Shown: positions 22,823 through 31,648 of the stretch, one piece after another
How positions within the stretch are numbered: the first letter of the stretch is position 1
Layout: every line of letters begins with the position of its first letter
Assembly (NCBI GenBank): GCA_963791315.1
Contig: CAWBRQ010000010.1
Location: 1 to 64,000, forward strand
DNA: 64,000 nt
Reading direction: 5' to 3'
Source of the DNA: JACCZX01 sp963791315
Lineage (GTDB): Bacteria > Pseudomonadota > Gammaproteobacteria > Burkholderiales > Burkholderiaceae_F
Program-made: the position numbers and the translations under genes
Notes under the pieces: model-generated
Told to the model about the DNA's origin: nothing
What the model saw: the letters and a program-made list of their open reading frames with translations, nothing else
The model's database searches: none

Positions 22823-23578
22823 TCAATCCATCAGCAGGCCGCCGTTGACGTCGATGATCTCACCGGTGATAAACCCGGCCAGTGGCGACGCGAGGAAGCG
22901 CACGACATGCGCGAACTCTTCCGGCTCGCAGAAGCGTCCGACGGGAATCATCGCGAGCAGCGCCTGACGCTGCGCCTCGGTCAATCCCTCGGTGACCATC
23001 GGCGTGCGCACGTACGCGGGCGCGATGCCGTTAACCGTCACGCCATCGGCCGCGAGCTCGCGCGCGAGTGAGAACGTCAGTGCACTCAGTGCACCCTTTG
23101 ATACGGCGTAGGCAGTGCCGGCAGTGAGTCCGCCGGTTTTCGCGGCGAGTGAAGTCGTGTTGATGATGCGACCCCAGCGAAGTTGCTTCATCGCCGGGAC
23201 TACCGCGCGTGCCAGAAAGAAGGCGGCATCGAGATTGATCGCGAGCACGCGGCGCCATTCGCTCTCGTCGGTCGCCTGCGACTTGGCGTTCGACAACACG
23301 CCCGCGTTGTTGACCAAAATCGCGACGCTCCCTAGACGCGACTCGATGCGGCCGACGAGTGCTGGGATGCCGTCGATCGAAGTCAGGTCGGCCGCGAAGG
23401 CAACGCTGCTTGTCACTTCGTTCGCAGCGTGCTCGAGTCGCTCGCCGGCCAGATCGATCAGCGCAACGTTGCAGCCCGCCTCCGCAAGCGCGCGAGCCGC
23501 GGCGAGTCCCATCGGGCCAGCCGCACCCGTGACCACCGCCGTCTTTCCGCTTAACTCGGGCCCGGCCAGCTCAGACAT
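22823..23578 (-). CDS. Short-chain dehydrogenase/reductase
   Basis: Intact SDR of 251 residues. The cofactor motif is TGAAGPMG near residues 17-24, a variant of the usual TGxxxGIG with Pro-Met replacing the third position group. NNAG near residue 90, INTTSLAAK with the catalytic Ser, and YAVSK with Tyr and Lys are all present, and the end TGEIIDVNGGLLMD is typical of 3-oxoacyl-ACP-reductase or sugar-acid dehydrogenase types. Its start overlaps the livH stop by 8 bases, so it is co-translated with the transporter genes. Likely a dehydrogenase for the substrate of this island, possibly of the 2-deoxygluconate/KduD kind; this is inference from context. Confidence 0.88.
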   Translation of the reverse strand: MSELAGPELSGKTAVVTGAAGPMGLAAARALAEAGCNVALIDLAGERLEHAANEVTSSVAFAADLTSIDGIPALVGRIESRLGSVAILVNNAGVLSNAKSQATDESEWRRVLAINLDAAFFLARAVVPAMKQLRWGRIINTTSLAAKTGGLTAGTAYAVSKGALSALTFSLARELAADGVTVNGIAPAYVRTPMVTEGLTEAQRQALLAMIPVGRFCEPEEFAHVVRFLASPLAGFITGEIIDVNGGLLMD

Positions 23579-24491
23579 CGAGCACGCTTTTCTTGCCGGC
23601 GAGCCCGCGCGCGCGAAACGTCACGACGGCGATGAACAGTAGGTACATCGAAACGATCGCCCAGTCGCCGGCAAATGCGCCGGTCAGTCCGACCACCATG
23701 CCCGACCAACAGGCCGGCAGCCACCGCCCCCCAGAAACTGCCGACACCGCCGAGGACAATGATCAGAAACGCGGGCACGACGGCGTCGACACCGACCTGC
23801 GGCCGCACGCCCCAGATCGGCGCCAGCACGATCCCCGCAAGTGCGGCCAAGCGCAACGCCGAGTGCGAATACACCGAGCCGCAGCCGTGTCAGATTGATG
23901 CCGAGCGCACGAATCATTTCGCTGTCGTACGAGCCGGCCTTGATCTTCGCGCCATACGAAGTGCGCTCGATGAAAAGCCAGAGCGCGCCGATCGCCAGCG
24001 CCGCGGCGCCCGCCGCGTAGAACCGATAGCGCGCGAACAGCAAATCACCGATCACGACCGACCTTGCAGCGCGTCCGGCGTCGGCAAGTACGCGCTCGCG
24101 CGAACCCCATATTGCGCGAATCGCTTCTTCGATCACGATCGCCGCGCCAAAGGTCAACAGCAACGCGTACAGCGGATCCTTACCGTAGGTTCGGCGCAGC
24201 GCGAGCTCGAGCACCATGCCCAGCACGCCGACGATCGCCGGCGCCAGCACCAGTGCAATTCGCGTAGCGCACCGCGAGCGGCAGCGCGAGCCACCCCGCT
24301 GCGGTCTCCGGCGGCAGCGGAGGCGCGACGATCATCAACGCCACGTATGCGCCAAGCGCAAAGAACGAGCCGTGCGCCAGGTTGATCGTTTCCATCAGCC
24401 CGACGATCAGCATGAAGCCGAGCGCAAGCAGCGCGAACAGCAATCCGAGCGCGATGCCGTTGACCAGATGCGGAGCGAGCGTGGCGAGCAT
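23571..24491 (-). pseudogene. livH: Branched-chain-type ABC permease LivH, three apparent frameshifts
   Basis: Inner-membrane permease of a Liv/branched-chain family ABC importer, pairing with LivM encoded across the divergent promoter. In order: LLFALLALGFMLIVGLMETI and AHGSFFALGAY at the N-terminus, LLTFGAAIVIEEAIRAIWGS in the middle, and VVPAFLIIVLGGVGSFWGA near the end. Joining four frames gives about 306 residues, normal for LivH. Extra bases lie near 24265, 23847 and 23702; each junction restores family sequence without gap. As given the gene cannot be translated whole. The pattern matches the window-wide insertion errors, so true decay is unproven. It overlaps the next SDR start. Confidence 0.8.
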
Positions 24492-24554
24492 CGGCTACCA
24501 GTGAGCGTCGATGGCAGCAAATGACGGCGCGCGAGCTCGCCGCCACGTGCTGAG

Positions 24555-25913
24555 TTACTGCTCGTAGCGACGGCGTGGCCTCGTACGACTCGAGCTTGCA
24601 GGCACCGATCGCCGCCTTGTCTTCGACTTCGGCCGGCGGCACCCACGACATGATCTTGAAGATGTCGTCCTTCTCCGCCGGCGCGTCGTTGTAGCTCGCC
24701 ATGTAGATCGTCTGCTGCATCTGATGCGTGGCTGGGTTCATGTACGCATCGAAGTGCTGCATGCGATCGCGTGCAGCTGACCTTCAGGTTTTCAAGCTGC
24801 TTGATGACCGCGATGTTGTTGGTGCTGCCGGCGCGCTCGCACGCGCGCAGCAATTCACGCGTGCGCCATGTAGCCGTTGTAGTAGACGTTGCCCGGCACG
24901 CGAATCGCCATGCCCGGGAAATGTCTTCTGATATTGCGCGACGAACTCCTTGACGCCCGGCAGGTCGAGCCGGTAGTACCACGTGGTTCCGAACACGCCG
25001 AACATCGCATCGGGGCCGAGACCGTATACGTCCGGCCAATCCTGCTGATTGTTGATCCACGCCATCGTTTTGTGCAGCCCGGCCTGGATCACCTGCTGGC
25101 GCATCGACTTCTGGTCATCGCCGCCGACCGCCGCCGCTACAACATCGGGCTTCATCTGCTGCAGCCGCAGCAGGTACGACGTGAAATCGCGCGTGTTCTG
25201 CGGCACCAGGATCTCACCGATGATCTTGCCGCCTTAGCGCCTCGACCAGCTGCGCGTGTCGCCTTCGAGGTGTCGTGCCCCCACACATAGTCGTTGGTCA
25301 CCAGCACCCAGTTGTTGCCGTTGACCTTCATCGCGTTCTTGACGATCGCCTGCGCGAAGTTGCTGCCGTTACCGTCCCACACGAACTTGGTGCGGTGGCA
25401 GTTCTGACCGGCCTCGGTCGGCGAGCTCGAGTTCGTGTTCAGGTAGACGCAGCCGTATTTCTGCGCCACCTGCGAGATCGCGTTGGCGACGCCCGAATGC
25501 AGTGCGCCGATCAGAAACGCCACATTGTTGCGGGTGATCATGCGCTCAGCCACGCGCGAGCCGGTCGCCGGTGTCGTTTCGGTATCGATATGGATCGACT
25601 CGATGGGCCGTCCGAGCACGCCGCCCTTGTCGTTGAACTCCTTGATCGCGAGCATTGCGCCGAGCCGCTCGTCTGCGCCGCTGGCCGCGTACTGCCCGCT
25701 GACGTCCATCGTCAGACCGATCACCAGCGGTTTTTTCTGCGCCGTTTGTCCCCATGCGTGATGGTGTTTCCAAGGTCCGTAAAACGGCGCGACTCCATAC
25801 AAGCCGGCAGTTGCCGCACCGAGCGCGCTTGCCTTCAACAGGCGACGACGGCTTGTTGCGCCGGCCGTGCTCGGCTCGCTCGCGGGTTGTTTCTGTTGCT
25901 TCGGTCGTTTCAT
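24555..25913 (-). pseudogene. ABC transporter substrate-binding protein (Liv type), six apparent frameshifts
   Basis: Periplasmic type I receptor of a Liv-family ABC importer. The first 230 residues are clean: a Tat-like SRRRLLKASALGAA, then PLVIGLTMDVSGQYA, GGVLGRPIE, AERMITRNNVAFLIGA and NTNSSSPTEAG. Later parts are spread over frames: PQNTRDFTSYLLRLQQMKPD, WYYRLDLPGVKEFVAQY, VIKQLENLKVS, HFDAYMNPATHQMQQTIY and CKLESYEATPS before TAA at 24555-24557. Extra bases lie near 25253, 25234, 24915, 24863, 24775 and 24567, and removing them gives about 450 residues, a normal length. Clustered urea/amide-type receptors look similar, so the ligand is unsure. It follows the HIBADH-like gene by 57 bases. 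Confidence 0.8.
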
Positions 25914-25970
25914 TGTCGTCTCCTGTGCGTCCTACATGTCATTCGCCCACGCGCGCGGACGTGTTAGTGC

Positions 25971-26867
25971 TTAGCGCGGAACGATCTTGATACCGTTTAG
26001 CTTCTCCTGTGCCTCGATCATCGAAGGCATGAACCGATCGCCGAGGCCGAGTGCAGCGGCTTGCACCAGTGCCTGGTGCACCGCCTCGCCGATGTAACTG
26101 GGCGCGCCCTGCGATTCAGCCAGATGTGTGTAGTAGCTCATATCCTTGCGGCCGTTGGCGATCGTGAACTTCATTCCCGTCAGATCGCCGTCGACCGCCT
26201 TGCTTGCAATCATCTGAAACACGCCAGAATTGACACCGCCGGCACTGATGACTTCAAGCAGCTTGCGCAACGACAGCCCGCTTTTGGCAGCGGTGGCGAA
26301 TGCTTCGGCGGTGCTGGTTGCGATCGATAGCGCGAGGAAATTGTTGACCAGCTTCAACACGTGCCCGTGTCCTGGCGGTCCGACGTGAATGACGTTTTCG
26401 CAAAATGCCTTCATCACCGGTTGCAGACGTTCGAAATTGGCTGCATCGGCGCCGACCATCGTGTTGAGCCGGCCTTCTTCGGCTTCCTTCGGTGTGCGGG
26501 CCAGCGGCGCGTCGACGTACACCACTCCGCGCTTGCCGAGATCGGCACGAATGCGCGCCGTCGAATTAGGCTCGCTGGTCGAGCAATCGACAACCAGCAT
26601 GCCGTCGCGCGCCGCGGCCAGCAGGCCATCGGCGCCGTAGATGATCTCTTCAACCTGCGGCGAGCCGGTGACGCAGAAAAAGATGATGTCACTCGCGGCG
26701 ACCAAGGCGCCGGTGTCGGTGACCTCGGTGGCGCCTGCTGCGGTCAGGTCGGCGAGGTTGGCGCGGTTGCGATGAACTTTGAACGCCAGCGAATAGCCTT
26801 TGGCTAGCAGGTGCTTGGCCATGCCGTGACCCATGAGGCCGATGCCGACAAATCCGATGCGCTCCAT
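25971..26867 (-). CDS. NAD-dependent 3-hydroxyisobutyrate dehydrogenase family oxidoreductase
   Basis: Beta-hydroxyacid dehydrogenase of 298 residues. The N-terminal Rossmann motif is GFVGIGLMGHGMAKHL; the substrate loop is VDCSTSEP; the catalytic Lys172 lies in VLKLVNN. In the second substrate segment, DAPLARTPKEAEEG replaces the usual GG pair of the DAPVSGG type, seen in some subfamilies. Such enzymes act on 3-hydroxyisobutyrate, tartronate semialdehyde, or malonate semialdehyde. Given the IolC-aldolase upstream and MmsA across the promoter, malonate semialdehyde or a sugar-acid intermediate are the likely substrates. It follows the iolC-like gene by 19 bases in the same operon. Confidence 0.88.
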   Translation of the reverse strand: MERIGFVGIGLMGHGMAKHLLAKGYSLAFKVHRNRANLADLTAAGATEVTDTGALVAASDIIFFCVTGSPQVEEIIYGADGLLAAARDGMLVVDCSTSEPNSTARIRADLGKRGVVYVDAPLARTPKEAEEGRLNTMVGADAANFERLQPVMKAFCENVIHVGPPGHGHVLKLVNNFLALSIATSTAEAFATAAKSGLSLRKLLEVISAGGVNSGVFQMIASKAVDGDLTGMKFTIANGRKDMSYYTHLAESQGAPSYIGEAVHQALVQAAALGLGDRFMPSMIEAQEKLNGIKIVPR

Positions 26868-26886
26868 TTGTTTCAGTCCTGTTGGT

Positions 26887-28857
26887 TTAACTAGTGATTG
26901 AAGCGAGTGTCGGCGAAGCGTGTGATCTCACCGAGTGGCGAGCATCGGCAAAGCGCCGCACCAGTCGCAAGTAGCGCTGTGAAATCGCCTCGATCGCAGC
27001 AGCATCGTCGATTTCACCGTTAAACCACGCGCGCGCGGTTTCGCCGAATATCGTGCGTCCAACAGCAAAGCCGCGGCACAGTGGGTGTGTTGCAGCTTCC
27101 GCGAGTTGATGGGCTAACTCGTCGATCGGCGCATCCAAACCGAGAACGAGGACACCGCGGCAGTGCGCGTCTGCGCTGCGAATTGCGGCGCTAAGCCGCT
27201 TCCACCCCTCCGCACTCGTTGGCGCTGGAAGCTTCCACCAATCGGGCAACACTCCTGCGTCCGCAATAGCGGTCACGGCGCGTGCCAGCACTTCGTCCGC
27301 ATCGCGCGCGTCGTCAGCGACCGCCGGCGGGATCACTTCGAGCAATAGCTCACGGCCTGAATCGTCACACGCCGTGCGTAGATCGAGCAGCGTGTCGATC
27401 TGCTCGCGCTGCAGCGTCTCGGGATCGTCGGCGTCAAACGACACCAGGCACTTGGCGATATGGCGCGCCGGCCACTCGCGCAACATCGCTTGCACATTGC
27501 GGCCATGTTCGAAGCGCAGCGGGCGCGACCCGGGGTCTTCAACCGGCCGCGCGATCCACCAGCCCGCTTCATCGAGTTCGGGAAGCAGATCGGCGCCGTA
27601 GCGATCGTCGAGTATCAGGCCATGCGCGGCACCGAGTCCATCGGCGCGGAAACTCGCCCGCTGTGCAGCGCGGGCGACCAGATGCTTGAACTGCGAGATG
27701 CGTGCTCGTGATGTATTCAGCTCGGAAGCGAGCTGCTCGAGCGGCGCGCGGTGATCGAAAGCCAATGCAGCGATCCAGGGCGGTGCCGGCCGGCGGGTAG
27801 TGGCTCGATGCAGTCGGTTAAGTGCGGTGTCTTCACGCAGGCGCGGTGTTGAAGAGCCGTGCTGCAGGAAATGTTCGAGCTCGACGACGGTCGGGATCGC
27901 CGGCGCGCACCCATGACGCGACACGACCAGCGCACCGCACGCATTCGCGCGCCGGCCGCATTCGGCCAACGACGCATCGCGCAACCATCCGCTGAGAAAT
28001 CCCGCCATGAACGCGTCGCCGGCGCCCAGCACGTTGAAAACCTCGATCGGAAATCCAGGCACCTCGATCGCGGCTGCGCCGCGCAGCCCAGGGTAAATAG
28101 TGCAGCCCAATGCGCCGCGTTTTACTACCAGCGTGCAGGTCGACTTCTGACGCAGCGCGATGACGGCGGCGAGTGGATCGCTCATGTTTGCAGCGATGCA
28201 AAACTCTTCTTCGGTGCCTACGATCAAATCGCATGTCGCGATGATCGCCTGCAAACTGGCGCTGACACTGGGCGCCTGCACGTAACGCGTTTCCCCGTCG
28301 CCGAGGGGTGCCAACCCCCACAGCACCGGTCGAAAATCGATGTCGAGGATGACGCGTCCACCGGCCGCGCGTGCAGCGTCGATCGCTGCGCGGCAGGCAG
28401 CATAGGTACCCGGCTGCGACAGGTGTGTGCCCGAGAGCAACACCGAAGCTGCGCTGGCGATAAACCGGGGGTCGATGTCAGTCACAGCGAGCGCCATGTC
28501 GGCGCAGTGATCGCGGTAAAACAGCAGTGGAAAAGCGGTGCGGCTTCGGATGCTCAAGAACACGAGCGCGGTCAGGCGCTGCGGATCGAGTCGCACCTGG
28601 CTGACATCGATACCTTCGCGCTCCAGCGAGTCGAGCACGAAGCGACCGTTCTGCTCATCACCCACCCGCGTCAGCATCGCCGCTCGCAGGCCGAGGCGGG
28701 CACATCCGACGGCAGTATTCGCAGGTGAACCGCCCAGATAACGCGCGAATGTCGTTACGTCTTCCAGGCGTGCGCCGATCTGCTCGCCGTACAAATCGAC
28801 GGCCGCACGTCCGATACAGACAACGTCGAGCGCTCGCGGCGTCACGCCGTCCTTCAT
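26887..28857 (-). CDS. iolC: Bifunctional 5-dehydro-2-deoxygluconokinase / DUF2090 aldolase (IolC type)
   Basis: 656-residue fusion. Residues about 1-330 form a PfkB sugar kinase: ARYLGGSPANTAVG near residue 40 and the catalytic NVLGAGDAFMAGFL near 275-288. Residues about 345-640 form a DUF2090 domain (IAALAFDHRAPLEQL at its start, LEVIPPA, GFAVGRTIF). In known fusions the kinase makes 5-dehydro-2-deoxygluconate-6-phosphate and the second domain acts as its aldolase, giving DHAP and malonate semialdehyde. It starts within the stop of the RpiR-type regulator (ATGA overlap), so the two are coupled. No iolB, iolD, iolE or iolG is in the window, so the substrate may come from another sugar. Confidence 0.9.
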   Translation of the reverse strand: MKDGVTPRALDVVCIGRAAVDLYGEQIGARLEDVTTFARYLGGSPANTAVGCARLGLRAAMLTRVGDEQNGRFVLDSLEREGIDVSQVRLDPQRLTALVFLSIRSRTAFPLLFYRDHCADMALAVTDIDPRFIASAASVLLSGTHLSQPGTYAACRAAIDAARAAGGRVILDIDFRPVLWGLAPLGDGETRYVQAPSVSASLQAIIATCDLIVGTEEEFCIAANMSDPLAAVIALRQKSTCTLVVKRGALGCTIYPGLRGAAAIEVPGFPIEVFNVLGAGDAFMAGFLSGWLRDASLAECGRRANACGALVVSRHGCAPAIPTVVELEHFLQHGSSTPRLREDTALNRLHRATTRRPAPPWIAALAFDHRAPLEQLASELNTSRARISQFKHLVARAAQRASFRADGLGAAHGLILDDRYGADLLPELDEAGWWIARPVEDPGSRPLRFEHGRNVQAMLREWPARHIAKCLVSFDADDPETLQREQIDTLLDLRTACDDSGRELLLEVIPPAVADDARDADEVLARAVTAIADAGVLPDWWKLPAPTSAEGWKRLSAAIRSADAHCRGVLVLGLDAPIDELAHQLAEAATHPLCRGFAVGRTIFGETARAWFNGEIDDAAAIEAISQRYLRLVRRFADARHSVRSHASPTLASITS

Positions 28858-29774
28858 CGGCGCGGCTCCTTCTTGGACGCTTTTCTGTTCGCGACGGGCT
28901 GGCTCGCGCGCCGGCTTGCGCGCTCTGCCATCAATCGATGGCCGACCGCGACGACCAGCGATTGCGCCAGCACGATCGGCTCGACGAGTGAGCGAAACGC
29001 GGCGCTACCGTCATCGCCGATCGCAAATGAAAGCGTCGCCACGCGCACCAGCGGAGATAGTTTGCTATCGGTGATCGCGATCACGGCAGCGCCGCGCTTG
29101 CGGCAACTGTCGGCGATGTCGACGATCTCGTCGGTGTAGTTGCGAAAGCTGATGGCGATGACGACTTCATCGGCATCAATGCGAGCAGCGAACTCCCGAT
29201 TCATTCCGCCGACGTTGTCGAGCAATTGGGTGCGGACTTCCAGCTGATTGAGCGCGTACGCCAGGTAGGCGGCGACTGGAAATGAGCGCCTCGCGGCCAG
29301 CAGGTTGATCTGCGACGCCGTCGCGATCAATTCCACCGCCTGCGTCAACAGCCGGTCGTCGATCGCGTGCTGAAAGCGCTGTAGCTCAGCGATCGCTTGG
29401 CCCGCCTGCGTGCGAAATACCGTGCCCGGTGACGTGGCTTTCGGCGTGCGCGACTGCAGCCGCTCGATGCGTTCGCGATACGTAAGCGTGCGTGCACGCA
29501 ACTGGGTCCGAAACAGTTGGCGCAGCTCGGAGAAGCCGTTGCAATCGACCGCCGCGGCGAATCGCACCAGCGCGGACGGCTGGACGCCGATCTGCTCGGC
29601 CAGCTGCGCCGCTGTGCCCAGCGCGAAATCCTCGGGCGCATCGAGTGCGAAACGCGCAATGCGCTGCAACTGACCGGGCAGCTGAGGAAAGCGCTCGGTG
29701 ATTCGTCCCGCCAGCTCGTCATAACTGGTAGGTCGAGTCGTGGAGCGAGCGCTGTTCAGAACCGGCGCCTGCAT
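28854..29774 (-). CDS. RpiR/MurR family transcriptional regulator (HTH + SIS)
   Basis: Sugar-phosphate-responsive regulator, 306 residues from ATG 29774. The N-terminal helix-turn-helix is LGTAAQLAEQIGVQPSALVRF; the C-terminal SIS domain (about residues 130-270) includes NLLAARRSFPVAAYLAY and AVIAITDSKLSPL, which bind phosphosugars in this family. RpiR-type proteins often control inositol catabolism. It is the first gene of the minus arm and overlaps iolC. A candidate operator sits inside its own promoter at 29828-29847. A longer frame upstream (29933) has no family match and runs through the promoter, so it is rejected. No clear ribosome site precedes 29774. Confidence 0.87.
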   Translation of the reverse strand: MQAPVLNSARSTTRPTSYDELAGRITERFPQLPGQLQRIARFALDAPEDFALGTAAQLAEQIGVQPSALVRFAAAVDCNGFSELRQLFRTQLRARTLTYRERIERLQSRTPKATSPGTVFRTQAGQAIAELQRFQHAIDDRLLTQAVELIATASQINLLAARRSFPVAAYLAYALNQLEVRTQLLDNVGGMNREFAARIDADEVVIAISFRNYTDEIVDIADSCRKRGAAVIAITDSKLSPLVRVATLSFAIGDDGSAAFRSLVEPIVLAQSLVVAVGHRLMAERASRRASQPVANRKASKKEPRR

Positions 29775-29820
29775 GATTGTCGTGTGATCAAAGCCATTGC
29801 TTCCGGCAAGATTAGAACGT

Positions 29821-29849
29821 AGATTACGTTTTGTCCAGAAACAGAACAA
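29821..29849 (-). promoter_or_regulatory. Predicted promoter and operator for the minus arm of the island
   Basis: On the minus strand TTGTTC (29849-29844), a 17-base spacer and TAATCT (29826-29821) match the -35/-10 spacing, with a start near 29814 and a 40-base leader to ATG 29774. An imperfect palindrome GTTCTGT-N6-ACAAAAC (29847-29828) fills the spacer, one mismatch, and is a good candidate binding site for the RpiR-type regulator. The same 112-base gap must also serve livM on the plus strand, but I see no clear plus-strand -10. Confidence 0.55.
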
Positions 29850-29886
29850 ATATTCTATTGCTTCGACGTGACGCGCTGAGGAATCG

Positions 29887-30918
29887 GTGGCAAGTGTCTT
29901 GAGTACGCAAGCGGACGCCGTGCCGTCATTCACTGTGGCGCGTGCGCCGGGATTCGCGCTCGGATACGGTGTGGTGCTGGCTATGTTCGCGACCAGCCCG
30001 ATATGGCTCGGCGCGGTCGGCCTGTATCAGTACCTAGCGCTCGAAGTCTTGATCTGGAGCCTGTATGCGATGGGCTACAACCTGCTACTGGGCTACGGCG
30101 GTTTACCTTCGTTCGGACACGGCGCTTTTTTTGGCGTCGGCGCGTACGCAGCAGGACTTGCACTGAAGCAACCCGATGTCGGGTTGCTCGCAGGAATGGC
30201 GGCTGCAACTGCCACCGCAGTCGTTTTCGGCGCGTTCGTAGCTGCGTTCATTTCGCACCGGCGCGGCATCTACTACGCATTGATGACGATCGCCTTCGGC
30301 CAGTTGGCGTGGTTCGTGTCGATTAAGTGGCATAGCGTGACCGGCGGCGAAGACGGCTTGCTAAACATACCGCGCCCGCCGCTGGACCTCGGCTTTGTTC
30401 AACTGTCGCTCACTTCGCACGCCGCGCTTTTCTATTTCGCGTTGACACTGTTCGCGGTAATCGCATGGGCCCTTTGGTATCTGATCGACACGCCGTTCGG
30501 ACGCGTGCTGGGAGCCGTCAAGCAGAACGAGATGCGTGCTGCGTACTGCGGGCACAACGTCTGGCTCATCAAGTTCACTGTGTTCGTGATGTCGTGTGCG
30601 ATCGCCGGTCTGGCCGGCGGGCTGTTCGCACTTGCACAACAGTCGGCGTATCCGAACGTGATGAGCCTCAATAACTCTGGCTACGTGGTGATGATGGTGC
30701 TGATCGGCGGCGGACTGGTCAGTTTCTGGGGACCGGTTATCGGTGCGGTGTTCTTCATTGTCGCGCGCGACCTGCTCGGCGCGTACACCGAGACGTGGCT
30801 GCTCTGGTACGGACTGCTGTTCATGGCAGTCGTACTGTTCAAGCCGGAGGGAATTGCGGGGATGATTCAACAGCTGCGCAATCAGCTTCGCAGGCGCACG
30901 ACCAATGCCGTTGCTTGA
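29887..30918 (+). CDS. livM: Branched-chain-type ABC permease LivM
   Basis: Second membrane subunit of the Liv-type importer, 343 residues. The first membrane segments lead to LLLGYGGLPSFGHGAFFGVGAY, a hallmark of LivM; GIYYALMTIAFGQLAWF and GALGPVIG-like SFWGPVIGAVFFIVARDLLG follow, and the end MAVVLFKPEGI is typical. The cytoplasmic coupling loop AVKQNEMRAAYCGHNVW contacts the ATPases. GTG 29887 is used with GAGGA just upstream. LivG starts 14 bases before its stop. This is an intact gene, in contrast to the broken livH across the promoter. Confidence 0.9.
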   Translation: MASVLSTQADAVPSFTVARAPGFALGYGVVLAMFATSPIWLGAVGLYQYLALEVLIWSLYAMGYNLLLGYGGLPSFGHGAFFGVGAYAAGLALKQPDVGLLAGMAAATATAVVFGAFVAAFISHRRGIYYALMTIAFGQLAWFVSIKWHSVTGGEDGLLNIPRPPLDLGFVQLSLTSHAALFYFALTLFAVIAWALWYLIDTPFGRVLGAVKQNEMRAAYCGHNVWLIKFTVFVMSCAIAGLAGGLFALAQQSAYPNVMSLNNSGYVVMMVLIGGGLVSFWGPVIGAVFFIVARDLLGAYTETWLLWYGLLFMAVVLFKPEGIAGMIQQLRNQLRRRTTNAVA

Positions 30919-31648
30919 AGCACGCCGCCTGCACAAGCGCTTTGGACAGCACATCGTGCTCGACGACGTTTCGTTCGCGGTCGAAACCGGTGAGCTGGCC
31001 GGAATCATTGGCCCTAACGGAGCTGGCAAGACCACGTTCTTCAACGTGCTGACTGGCCGCTATCGGCCCGAGCGCGGGCAAGTGATTTTCGACGGAAGTG
31101 ACATCACACGTGCCTCGCCTGCGAGCGTTGCGCGTGCGGGCATCTCGCGCTCGTTCCAGTTGATGAATCTGTTCGATAGCTATAGCGCGCTGGACAACGT
31201 AATCGTTGCGATGCGTCCGTTGGTCAACCGCGCGTTTCGGATGATCGGGCAGGTGCGCCGAGACTCGGGCCTGCAGGCCCGTGCTGCTCAGCTGCTTGCC
31301 GATGTGGGGCTTGTTGGAAAAGAACACGCAATCGCCAAAGGCCTCGCCTATGGCGACCGTCGATGTCTGGAAATTGCCGTCGCGCTCGCACCCGAGCCTC
31401 GGCTGCTGTTTCTCGATGAACCGACGGCAGGCATGGGCGTACAAGGTGCGAGCCGATTGACGGCGTTGATCGAGCGACTGCGCCAGCGCACAACGATCGT
31501 AGTAATTGAACACGACATGCCGTTTTTGTTTCGCATCGCCGATCGCATCTCGGTCATCCAATGGGGCCAGGTGATTGCGCAGGGCACGCCGGCTGAATTG
31601 CGAGCCGACCCATGGGTGGCGCGCAGCAATCTGGGCGCGGTGGCGTGA
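30905..31648 (+). CDS. livG: ABC transporter ATPase LivG
   Basis: ATP-hydrolysing subunit of the Liv-type importer, 247 residues. Walker A is GPNGAGKTT near residue 37; the Q-loop region follows GISRSFQ; the signature motif is degenerate, LAYGDRRCLE where LSYGEQR is usual; Walker B is LLFLDEPTAGM and the switch His is IEHDM. The usual LivG length is about 250. It overlaps livM by 14 bases and its stop shares a base with the livF start, so the ATPases are co-translated. Confidence 0.92.
   Translation: MPLLEARRLHKRFGQHIVLDDVSFAVETGELAGIIGPNGAGKTTFFNVLTGRYRPERGQVIFDGSDITRASPASVARAGISRSFQLMNLFDSYSALDNVIVAMRPLVNRAFRMIGQVRRDSGLQARAAQLLADVGLVGKEHAIAKGLAYGDRRCLEIAVALAPEPRLLFLDEPTAGMGVQGASRLTALIERLRQRTTIVVIEHDMPFLFRIADRISVIQWGQVIAQGTPAELRADPWVARSNLGAVA

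Noticed and set aside
23675..24385. 236-codon plus-strand frame opposite livH
   Set aside because: Membrane-permease sequence is clear on the minus strand; this frame gives an Arg/Ala-rich product unlike any family.
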